A stretch of DNA of 64,000 nt from Symbiodinium natans (lineage: Eukaryota; Sar; Dinophyceae; Suessiales; Symbiodiniaceae), in assembly GCA_905221605.1 (NCBI GenBank), contig CAJNDS010002711.1:1-64000 (forward strand), in the 5' to 3' direction. Position numbers and translations under genes: made by a program. Below are positions 55,467 through 64,000 of this stretch, in pieces (within the stretch, counting starts at the first letter, position 1; every line of letters starts with the position of its first letter). Under the pieces are notes generated by a model that worked only from the letters and a program-made list of their open reading frames with translations, searched no databases and had not been told where the DNA came from.

Positions 55467-55494
55467 CTCTCACACTGGCATGCCAGTGTGAGAG
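55467..55494. repeat. Perfect 28-bp palindrome
   Basis: CTCTCACACTGGCA followed at once by its exact inverse complement. The half-site is the recurrent motif TTCGACTCTCACACTGGCA seen at other places. Confidence 0.9.
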
Positions 55495-55945
55495 ATGAGT
55501 TTGGGTTTTGGGTTTGGGGCTTCGTGCTTTTTTGTTTAGGGGGGTTGGTCGGCTGTATTCTTCCAAAAGGCTCCGCTTCAACCCACAAGAACTAACACCT
55601 TAAAAACCCTCTGGAGCTCGAAAAGCCTGGGATTCTTGTGAAGGCTGTTGACTGTACCGCTTTTCTCACAGAGCAGTCCTCATTGTCTTGCTCAAGAGAC
55701 TCGCCTCTCCCCCCCCCCTCCCCCCCCTCCCCCTAATTCCCCACCCACCCCCTGCCTCGTCTGGACTGGAGCACCACGGACCCATGTTTGGTCCAGGAGG
55801 CCGCTGAGGCCTTGGGGGAGGGAGAAGGGGGGGGGGCCTTGTGCAAGGCTTCTGAGGTTGGGTTGAGGGTTTCAGCCACGCTACTTTTCGGGTTGCAACT
55901 GAACCCAAAACGCTCATACCTCCAAGGGTCCATCCTGTAGGATTC

Positions 55946-56175
55946 TGATGGAATTTGATGGAATTGGCGTACCCAAAAACCCTGTTTCGTCTGGTTTTGG
56001 GGTTTTGGTTCTAGGATGGGCCCTAGAACCCTCTAAACAAGTTTCATGAACAGGATCCTCTCAAACCCAATAAGGCAAGATATGAAATACCCCAGGGCCG
56101 ACCTCAAATTCCATCATGGTAGGGAAAATACAACAAACCCAAGGGCCTACCTAGAATTCCATAATGGTACTACAA
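55946..56175. mobile_element. Repeat with GATGGAATT arms
   Basis: GATGGAATTTGATGGAATTG at 55948 is mirrored by AAATTCCATCATGGTAG (about 56106) and AGAATTCCATAATGGTAC (about 56154). Related TTCCATAATGGTACTAC occurs near 22376, and AATGGAATTTGATGG near 16857. It is probably an old inverted-repeat family. Confidence 0.4.
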
Positions 56176-56239
56176 CCCCAAAATTCTGAAAAAAACCCAA
56201 AAAGCAGAACAGCCATTTTTGGAGCGCTTAAGGGGATCT

Positions 56240-56627
56240 ACTTCTGGATCCTCCCGGAATTTGGGACCTGAACCCTCTGGAAAACGCGGCCGTCGATGCC
56301 CGCCTTGAAGCGCAAAGGCGCGACACAGAGACCCCTCTCTGAGGGCCGCACAGATGGCACAGTCCTTGGACAGGGATTCGGGTTGAGGGTTTGGGGTTTA
56401 GGGTTCGGGGCTTTAGGGTGGTATCTTATGCTACTTTTCTGCCACCCGTGCTGCTGGTACCGAGGCACCCTAAACCCTAAACCCCAAAAGAGCAGACAAG
56501 GCGCTCTCGGCTCCAGCTCGGGCGACTGAAGGAACGCGCCACGCACGCCGGGGCCCTGGCGCTCGAAACCTTTGAAGAGGCGAGAGCTTAGCGAGCTTGC
56601 GGGCTTTGGCGGCCCTTTTGCGGCAGG
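56240..56627 (-). CDS. Two possible exons of an unknown gene
   Basis: About 56627-56489 reads AAKARKLAKLSPLQRFRAPG on the minus strand, basic and GC3-rich. About 56375-56240 reads RGLCVAPLRFKAGIDGRVFQ. A telomere-like tract and an inverted copy lie between them (56380-56485), as in other introns here. No family is recognised. Confidence 0.35.
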
Positions 56628-56678
56628 TCTCCTCACCACTGCCTGCCTCGCCCTTAACTTATAACTCCTTGTCTTGTT

Positions 56679-56786
56679 TAGGGTGTAGGGTTTAGGGTTT
56701 AGGGTTTAGGGTTTAGGGTTTAGGGTTTAGGGTTTAGCGTTTAGCGTTTAGGGTTTAGGGTTTAGGGTTTAGGGTTTAGGGTTCGG
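56679..56786 (+). repeat. TTTAGGG array, about 15 units
   Basis: Two TTTAGCG units lie in the middle of otherwise perfect repeats, a shared variant that suggests local duplication. Confidence 0.95.
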
Positions 56787-57159
56787 GGAGCTGGTGCTTT
56801 GAACCCTAGAGCCTGGGCCCAAACTGTTTGGAAACCAGACTCTCGACGTCAGCTGGCACGATTGGTCTTGGGTCAGGAACTGCAAGAAACTCCGAAACCC
56901 TCAACACCTGAACCTCAAGCAAGTCCACACCGTCCAGAGCCCAGGCCCAAACCCGGAACCCTTTCTAGGGTATGGTTGGGCTTTGGGGTTCCGGCGAAGG
57001 ATGCTTTAGAGCTGCAGGGCACAGGTGTCTTTAGGAATTCTTCTGGCCTGGAGTTTAGGGTATAGGGTGTCAGCTGTCACGAGGCATGAGCTGTTCTTGA
57101 GATAGGTTCCCTTCGCCGTCCCTCTCGGGGACCGAAGGACAGAGCAAACCCTAAACCCT

Positions 57160-57236
57160 AACACCCACACACACCTACACCTACACCTGCACCTGCACCT
57201 ACACCTACACCTGCACCTGCACCTACACCTACGCAC
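57160..57236. repeat. Hexamer array CACCTA/CACCTG
   Basis: About twelve units, alternating CTACAC and CTGCAC. The minus strand would read as an alternating arginine-cysteine peptide, which is an artefact of the repeat. Confidence 0.9.
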
Positions 57237-57318
57237 CTTGGGACGAAATGAATCTCAGTAACCCCATCCCGAATCGTATTATACGGACCAAAACATTAGG
57301 GTTCAGCTAGTCCCCAAG
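57237..57318. mobile_element. Family A element
   Basis: 82 bp from CTTGGGACGAAATGAATC to TTCAGCTAGTCCCCAAG. The flanks are GCAC and GCAG, three of four alike. It sits at the edge of a CACCTA hexamer array. Confidence 0.6.
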
Positions 57319-58231
57319 GCAGACACAACACTGAACCTAAATCCTGTACACTCTTAAGACATCAATAAGTCCGCTCCTTTTTACACTGGGTAGCCCTCAG
57401 GTTTACTTGAAGAGGTTCCCTCAATCTACTTCCGGCCTGGCCCTGACATTGCCTCACAGGATTTATGAAAAGGGTCCCCAAACGTAAGGGTGCAACCTAA
57501 GGGGTCCATGGTAGAGTTCACCTAACCCTATAAACTCTAAACCCTAACACAGGCACACTTACAAAAACGGGGCGGAATAGCTACTACTAGTTTTCCCTTA
57601 TGGTCCCTCTAACAATTATACTAGAATAGCCCCCCAAAACCCTGTTCTAATTGTTCAGGCCCCTATAGTAGCCCTAAACCCTAAACCCTTGCGCATAACT
57701 CTTAAGGCCCCTATAGTACACTGCCCAGCTTTGCCGCCAAAGTGCTGGCCATCGCCTCCTGGGCATCGCTCCGTCGTGCCGCCGGGGCTGTGGGTGGAGG
57801 CGGCAGGTTGTGGAGACAGCCTCCCGACTTCGGCTTCTTTGGGGGGTTAGGGTTTAGGGTTTAGGGTTTAGGGTTTAGGGTTTAGGGTTTAGGCTTTAGG
57901 GTTTACACAGCCTGGCGGGTGTCTCTAGGGTTTAGGGTGTAGACAGCCTGGCAGGGGCTTCGATACGCACACTCGCACAAGGCAGGCAAGGATACAATGT
58001 CCATCGAAGTTACCACTTTGGGGGTCTTGCAGGTGAGATTCACATCCCAGGCATGTCAACCTGTTCAGGGTTTAGGGTTTAGGCTTTAGATCTTCGTTTA
58101 GGTTTCGGCGAGCTCACGCTCGCACAAAGCAGGCAAGGAGTCAGACCCGTCTGACTACCTTGCACTGCCCACATTTTCAATCGCTACAAACACAGCAATC
58201 TGCCAACAGCCATTCCATTCCGTATCATGTA

Positions 58232-58345
58232 CTTGGTAGCCCAATAACCATACTATAATAAGGGCACCCGTTCTTTGGTTGGTTGCTTTATAAGGGAACC
58301 CAGAACAAAGAAAAAAGGTGGCAAAGGGTACCGCTGGGCTACTAA
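58232..58345. mobile_element. Family B element
   Basis: 114 bp starting CTTGGTAGCCCAATAACC and ending GGTACCGCTGGGCTACTAAG, with long inverted ends. It shares internal sequence (TTGCTTTATAAGGGAACC) with the copy at 38549. It has no telomere core. No clear flanking duplication. Confidence 0.7.
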
Positions 58346-60484
58346 GGAAACTCTTAAACCCCAAGCCCGACAATTCTGTGGCACAGGGGTCTCTACAGAC
58401 TGGGCGTCTGGGGAGGCATCGCTGCCTTCCTAGAGTTCGCTTTGGGGTTATTTGGGTGGGTGTGTTTTGCGGGGTTAAGGGGGTGTAGGGTTTAGGGGTG
58501 GTTAGGGGGTTAACTGGTTCTGAAGGCGCTTCGGGGCTCATCACAGGCTGCTTATGTGTCTTCGTTGCGAGCTGTGTGGGAGCCTGACAGCTTAGTAGGA
58601 CTTAGGTTCCGCCTGCAAAGTAGTAGACTATGACTCGGCTGCCAAAAAAAAAAGGCAATTGGGGACAAGGTAGGGCTTTTATACGGCTGGAAGGCACGGT
58701 TTGCGGATTTCGTTGCTGCTGCTTGAAGAGGGTGCGGCCGGAATCCTGAACGCTCAAAGCTTAACTCTAAAATGCCCTAAAAAGCCCAGAGAAGGGAAGC
58801 AAATAGCACCTAAACCCTTTGCCAGAGCCCTGATTCCCCAAAATCCTACACCCGCACATGTTCAGAAAGCCCCTTATACACTCTACTAACACCCCGTAGA
58901 CCCTAACGCCCTCAACCCCAAAAACAACTCAGGGTTTGGGACTTGAGCCTAAACACCAGAAACACCATAAAGCCCCAAACTGGCCTGCCCAGGTTGCCAG
59001 CAGGCGGAGAGCCTGGCACAGCAGTTACACGAGCAAAGCTCTGAAGCTTGGTGACCAACATCATGAACTCCCAGAAACCATATGACTGGCCTCGTCAAGG
59101 GGAACTCTCCCTACAGAAAAAAAACACCGCTTGAAAACCACGTGCCCCTTAAGCGCGCACAGACAACCGGAAGAAAAACCCACAAACAACATGCAAGTGG
59201 ACCCGTGAATCCATAGGGGTTCTGACTGAGGGTTTTGGGTCTTACAGGGCTAAGGCTAACTCAGCCCCCTTGAAACCCTAAAGCCCAATATGATAGTATC
59301 ATACGGAAGGGTGCACCCTAAGCCCCGTGTCCTCCAGCTCCGTCGCAGGCAGAGTGGCTCCCTCGCCGGCGGGGCCCTTCCGCCAGGCCAGGCGTACGGC
59401 ACCTCGAAGAGAGGTAGTTTCAGGCGAACCTTACCCCTGAACCCTACAATCCTAAAGCCCGAATAAGATTCCGGAAAAGCAGACAAATCCTCCCAAGGGC
59501 CTCCCTCAGAATGCGAGCAACGATGTCTTAGCCCTAAACCCTAAACCCTCATGAGGCTCAGGGTTCAGGGCCTCTAGCTTTTGCAGTGCTAAGAAGAGGG
59601 AGATTCCGTGGCTCTGGTACATGCACTGCCAGCCGCGGGAGCCCCGATAACAAGGATTAGCCCTAACGTTTTTACCTCGACACTACCAGGGAGTAAAACT
59701 CGCACCCCTCCGGTCGGATGAGCCTAAATCCCCAAACTCTAAACCTTATTGTAATCTCTGCTTTTTTGGGTGCGGGGGTTGGGGTCGGATTTCGGGGTGC
59801 CCGATCCTATCATGAGTAATCTCTGCTATTTTTTTGGGGGGGGGAGGGGGGGGGGCGGGGGCGATCCGATCATGAGGATTAGTTTGGGAGGATCCCGTAT
59901 TCTGTCAGATGATATTCAACACTACCATAATCTTGTCTTTTATGTTTAGTTTCTAGAGTACCCGCGGTTCTCAAAAGAGCCACTTAAGCCAAGGGTTCCC
60001 TGACCCCAAAAGGCCATCCCCACCTCCTTCCTCTCGCTCGACGAGGCTGAGCGCCTGAATGAAGTGCTCCTCACCTGCATATTTTTTTAGACCCAAGATT
60101 CAGAAGGGGGCACCCTTTGTGGTTTAAAGGGCTTTTAAGGGAGCCTAGACCTTTTTTTGAGCAACGGACTTTGGAGGCTGACGGCAACCTAAACCCTAAA
60201 TACCAGTCCTTACAGGCAAACTTTGACTTCCCTTGCACCCCCGAAAGGCCAGCAAGAAGGATGCTCGAGAGGCCGGCTGCTTGGTACGTGGGTTGGGGGG
60301 GGGGGGGGGGGGTACTCCTTTTTTTTTGCAACCCGGGCTCATTGCTGCCGGGACCTGGCTTCGTACGCTCTTAGAGGCTGCTTTACACCCTAACCCTAAA
60401 CCCTAATCCCTAAACCCTAAACCCAAGCCCTAAACCCTAAGCCCTACCCCCTAAACCCCAAGCCCTCTAAGTCTGAAAGGCCAA

Positions 60485-60558
60485 GGGACCAAAGATCGTC
60501 TCGTCGGTCTGCAATGCCCAGCAGCGCAGAGAGCCTGCCGAGGTCAAAGGACGGGCTT
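60485..60558 (-). CDS. Isolated exon, unknown protein
   Basis: After a CTGTTTCAG acceptor, the minus strand reads SFDLGRLSALLGIADRRDDL, leucine-rich and GC3-rich. It is surrounded by CCCTAAA tracts on both sides. No family is recognised. Confidence 0.38.
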
Positions 60559-60925
60559 CTGAAACAGAAAACCCTAAACCCTAAACCCTACACCCTAAAT
60601 CCTAAACCCTCAACCACACACGTGTGGCTAGTTGCACCCTGTGCCTCCATCCTAACGACCTTTCACGCACGAAGTGGTCCTACTCCAATCTCAAGCATCC
60701 TCTACAGTTGCCTCGTTCGTTTCCAGGGGCGAAGCGGAAAAGTACGCCAGACTTCAGGCAGCGAAACCTTGGCGAGAACAGGATCTGCAACACAGTCCGG
60801 TTAAATATCCTTGGCTCGGGTGTCCAATGTCTCTGTCTCTATCTCTCGCTTCTCTCCTCTGTGTCTGCTTCTCACCCCACTCTACGTAGAGATGTATGCG
60901 CATTTTCTCTGTCCGTCTCTCTTCC

Positions 60926-61024
60926 TTCTCCTCCTCCTCCTCCTCCTCCTCCTCCTCCTCCTACTTCTCTCTCGCTCTCTCTCCCTCTCTCTCTCTCTCC
61001 CCTTTTGCCACCCTCCCTCCCTCC
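60926..61024. repeat. Pyrimidine microsatellites (CTC)n and (CT)n
   Basis: About twelve CTC units, then CT-rich sequence and CCCTCCCTCCC. The plus-strand frames rich in leucine or serine here are artefacts of the repeat. Confidence 0.9.
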
Positions 61025-62035
61025 CCTAAACCTTTGTACCTGAAACCCTAAACCCTAAGTTCCCAAGCAAAAACCTAAACCCCTGCCTCTAAACCCTGAA
61101 CCCCTGGACCACAACCCATAAAGCCGAAACCCCAGCCCCTAAACCCTTTCTCCGTTTGTCTTGCTCCCTCCGCTCCCTTGCGGGGTCCGAGATGGTCGGG
61201 GGCCGTGGGGAACTCGACACCCTCAGCCAAGACCCACTCTTCTGAGCACTATGGTTAATCTTGTTAGTGTTCTTATTTTGAGTGCTACTTCTATTCGCAG
61301 TCTTATGACTACTCGTGTGAATATGAACATCATGAGTACTATCAGTAGTCGTGTTTTACTATGATGGTAGATAGCACAGAGTAGGACCATGGTATGGACC
61401 CTCAAGCGGCCCCAACCCGTGGCTGGCGAGTGGCTGGACAATCGTGCTGCTGGGCTCGACCTGAGATCTTCGAGATCAGAAAGCGCAGCTTGAATCGTCT
61501 TAAGGGTTTAAGGTTTTTTTGTGGTTTAGGGTTTGGGGTTTGTCAGAGGTATCTTGGAAGATTGGCCGTTCTGTAAATTCGGTCCCTTTCGTGGTGCTCG
61601 CACTGATAGGCGCTAGAAGGGTGCCATCTCGTACGCAAGCTCCGAAAAGCAGATCCTCCCATTTTTGACCCCGCGAGTACCTGTCGAAGCAGATAAACCC
61701 AAAACCCAAAACCCAAAACCCAAACACTGCTTGAGGAGCCGTTCGTGGGGCTTCGGAAGGATGCATCATTTTCCTGCAAGGCGGTGGAATCCTCCTCTAA
61801 GGGAGGGTATACTGGGTGTTGAGGTTCAGGATCCTGGAGTTCAGGGTTTAGGGTTTAGGGTTTGGGAGCGTTGGGCTTATGGTTGAATTTAGGGCAGCTG
61901 GGGGCTTAAGGTTGTTTCTCCGACAATGGGCACACCTTCGCAGAGCGCCGGCCCACTTTGGGGCTTGTAGGGAGTACAGCCGCACAGAAGCCAATGTAAC
62001 CGATGAGAGCTCGTCACTGATAGAGTTGATGTAGT

Positions 62036-62164
62036 CTATGAGGTTATGAAGTCAAGGGCGCAGGTGTAAAAGTAGGTATTGTTGGAGGCACTCAGTGCGC
62101 AGGATGTGGGGAAGTCGTTAAGGACGATGTCGATGTAGTCGGTGAAGTTGTCGATGAACCCGTA
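62036..62164 (-). CDS. C-terminal exon, unknown protein
   Basis: Minus-strand reading YGFIDNFTDYIDIVLNDFPT, continuing to a TAG at 62036-62038; third positions are strongly C/G. Just upstream, in another frame, lies the similar peptide DPIDYINMY, suggesting an internal repeat with a frame change or an unresolved splice. No family is recognised. Confidence 0.42.
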   Translation of the reverse strand, partial: YGFIDNFTDYIDIVLNDFPTSCALSASNNTYFYTCALDFITS

Positions 62165-62169
62165 TCGTA

Positions 62170-64000
62170 CATGTTGATGTAGTCGATGGGGTCGAAGGAG
62201 GGTGCAGGGTGTTGGGCCACGCAGCGGTCGAATCAGGCTAAGGAGTAGGGTTCAGGGCTTATGGCGAAGGAACATGTCTGTCGATCCCCTCGCCCTTCGA
62301 ACAGAAACCTTGCGAGCTCCCCCACCCCCCCCCCCCCCCCCTGATCGGACCTTCGGCACAAGCAGCCTCATCCCCAAACAGCTTTTTTTACACCTGGTGT
62401 TGAATGCCAAACCTCCTTCAAATCAAAACCTCAACCCTAAACGTTAAACCTTCCTAAGCCCTAAACCCTAAACCTCCCTTAACTCCCATCCTTCTTGAAC
62501 TTTAAACCCCCACTCAAGCTGCTCAGATACCCCTGGCCCCGAAACCCAAAAAAGTCCTTTTTTCATGAACCCTAAACCCTATGTGCACCCTTAACTTTAA
62601 CAGTATCATAACTTCCAGAAACCCAGGGACAAAAAGCCACGCCCCTACCAACATAAGGACGGGGTGCAAGTTTAAAAAACAACAAAAACTCTCTTGGCGA
62701 AGCATCAGTCTGGGTGCTAAGGCTCAGGATTTAGGGTCTAGGGTTTAGGATTTAGGATTTCGGGTTTAGGATTTAGGTCAGCTGCATTTCCTAGGCATCT
62801 CAAGAAACGGGAACAAGGGCACGACTTCAGGATTTCCGAAGCTCCAAAGCCTGGACCCTAAACCCCCCCTAAACCCTAAACCCTAAACCCTAAACCCTAA
62901 ACCCTAAACCCTAAACCCCAAACCCCAAACCCAAATTAAACCACAAGGTGCTAGATACGGGCCCTGAGCTTCAAAGTCAGTAGCGGATCCTCCCAGTCCC
63001 CAGCCATGCCGCTGGCAACTCAGAGTCCTCCAGGGTTTTAGGGCTTAGGGGTCTAGGGGTCGGGGGATTTAGGGGTCTAGGGATTTAGGGGTTTAGGGTT
63101 TAGGGGTCTAGGGATTTAGGGGTTTTGGGGTGTAGGGGTTTAGTTCGGGGTTTAGGATTCAACTCAGGGTTCAGGGTTTTGGGTGGCTTTTGGGGTTTGA
63201 GGGTTTTGGGGGTTGTGGGGTTCCGGTTTTTGGTCTTTGTGTACCTGGCTCTTCACCTATATGCATTTTCTCACTTTGTCCAAGAATAGCTGCGTGAGCA
63301 GAACCATTGAAACCATTATCAACCATTCAAATCACTCAAGCTCTAAAACCGCCCCCTGCCTGTCTCTCTCCCTCTCTCGCGCACGCAGTCCTCTCGTCAT
63401 AAGCCTTGCAATGCAAGTCCCCTAAGACTGTAGCCCCCAAACGGCAGCGGTCCATGGGTAGAGCTGCTACAGCGACATTGTGGCCGATGGAACCTGCCCA
63501 GATCGGCAGAATTAACGGTACCTGCTGGATGCTGTTTGACAAATCAAGGCAGGATAGTGAAATCAAGGCAAAGATATTGGGCGGGTAATCTTTGCTTGTC
63601 ATTTAGACCTCAGCTGAATTAGTTGCCTTAGGTCCATCTCCAAGCAGAGAGGTCGAGGCACGAGTGGGCCGGACACTTTGGTATATCGGGTAGGGTAGGA
63701 CTTCACAATTCTGAACGTCATGCTTTTCACTCTCCATGATAGGCCCCATGGCAGTACAGCGACACGGCGCTGCCGGGAGAGGCAGCTGCAACCGGCTTCC
63801 TAAGACCCCGGCAGTTGCTCTGAGAAACAGCGGTTTAGGGTTTAGGGTTTAGGGTTTAGGGTTTAGGGCATCAAGCAAACACACACTTCTTAGTCCAAAC
63901 CCAATCAAGCCCGAACCAGTCTGATCCTCCGATTGCAGCATCTGAGCCCGCACCTAGCACTTCCACCTCCACACTGCGGGTTCCCGCAACCTGTGACACC
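62170..64000. other. No gene identified
   Basis: CCCTAAA array at 62862, TTTAGGG variants at 63030-63200 (GGGATTTAGGGGTCTA-type), a C run at 62320-62341, and a clean TTTAGGG tract at 63833-63868. Minus-strand frames near 63600-63340 and 63790-63603 are open but unrecognised. Confidence 0.45.
62862..62937 (-). repeat. CCCTAAA array
   Basis: About nine units, with CCCCCCTAAA at the left end and CCCCAAA variants at the right end. Confidence 0.92.

Larger units (their letters stand above)
56790..60480. other. No gene identified
   Basis: Holds the hexamer array, a family A and a family B element, TTTAGGG tracts (57845-57905, 58070-58090), and two copies of CTCGCACAAGGCAGGCAAGG-like sequence (about 57972 and 58118). 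A minus-strand stretch near 59400-59310 reads FEVPYAWPGGRAPPAREPLC and may be coding. Confidence 0.45.

Noticed and set aside
57006-57236. Arginine-cysteine repeat protein on the minus strand
   Set aside because: Product of the CACCTA/CACCTG hexamer array only.
60811-61029. Leucine-rich hydrophobic frame
   Set aside because: Translation of (CTC)n and (CT)n microsatellites.
1-64000. A true chromosome end, suggested by TTTAGGG repeats
   Set aside because: Tracts are short, in both orientations, and lie inside introns of genes on both sides of unique sequence.
1-64000. CRISPR array or bacterial operons
   Set aside because: Repeats are telomere-like or satellite, without regular unique spacers. 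Genes have introns and lack bacterial start signals.
1-64000. Dinoflagellate spliced-leader gene, 5S rRNA, snRNA or tRNA genes
   Set aside because: By eye I found no spliced-leader core on either strand and no complete tRNA cloverleaf. T-arm-like words at a few sites lack the rest of the molecule.

Overview
The window looks like nuclear DNA from a dinoflagellate alga. Four things point there. Genes are cut into very short exons whose introns mostly start with GC or GA instead of GT and end AG, usually followed by G. Every gene I can identify lies on the minus strand, head to tail. Third codon positions are GC-rich. Blocks of the plant/alveolate telomere repeat TTTAGGG (CCCTAAA) sit every few hundred bases throughout. 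I cannot name the species.

Layout. 1-4.2 kb: a minus-strand secreted or receptor-like leucine-rich-repeat protein with a signal peptide, eleven near-identical 23-residue repeats and a cysteine-rich GCC2/GCC3-type tail. 4.5-10.7 kb: a single-domain six-helix voltage-gated cation channel with two C-terminal EF-hands, rebuilt from at least nine exons whose reading phases all agree. 11.0-13.7 kb: an unidentified gene with a coiled-coil exon. 13.7-23.7 kb: mostly telomere-like arrays, short inverted-repeat elements and isolated possible exons. 23.8-27.5 kb: a satellite of about 728 bp in about five copies. 27.5-39 kb: sparse; one exon of a polypeptide GalNAc-transferase, one of a RING-H2 finger protein, and a few unassigned exons. 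39.3-42.1 kb: a poly(ADP-ribose) polymerase whose catalytic domain is spread over six exons of 43-99 bp, with the H-Y-E triad intact. 42-64 kb: sparse; an EF-hand exon at 48.2 kb, several short mobile elements, a 400-bp array of a 9-bp telomere-repeat variant at 53.2 kb, and unassigned exons.

Main observation: several introns here look like inserted transposable elements (introners). The clearest is an 82-bp element at 10511-10592. It has CTTGG/CCAAG ends, a core of telomere repeat, and a perfect 4-bp duplication (TAGC) that also serves as the splice junction of the channel gene. Elements with the same end motif recur across the window in several sequence families. This links the scattered telomere repeats, the odd GC/GA splice sites and the small inverted-repeat elements, and suggests that telomere-repeat blocks are carried inside, or added to, intron-generating elements.

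Exon boundaries were worked out by eye from motif continuity, reading phase and splice signals. No transcript evidence was available.
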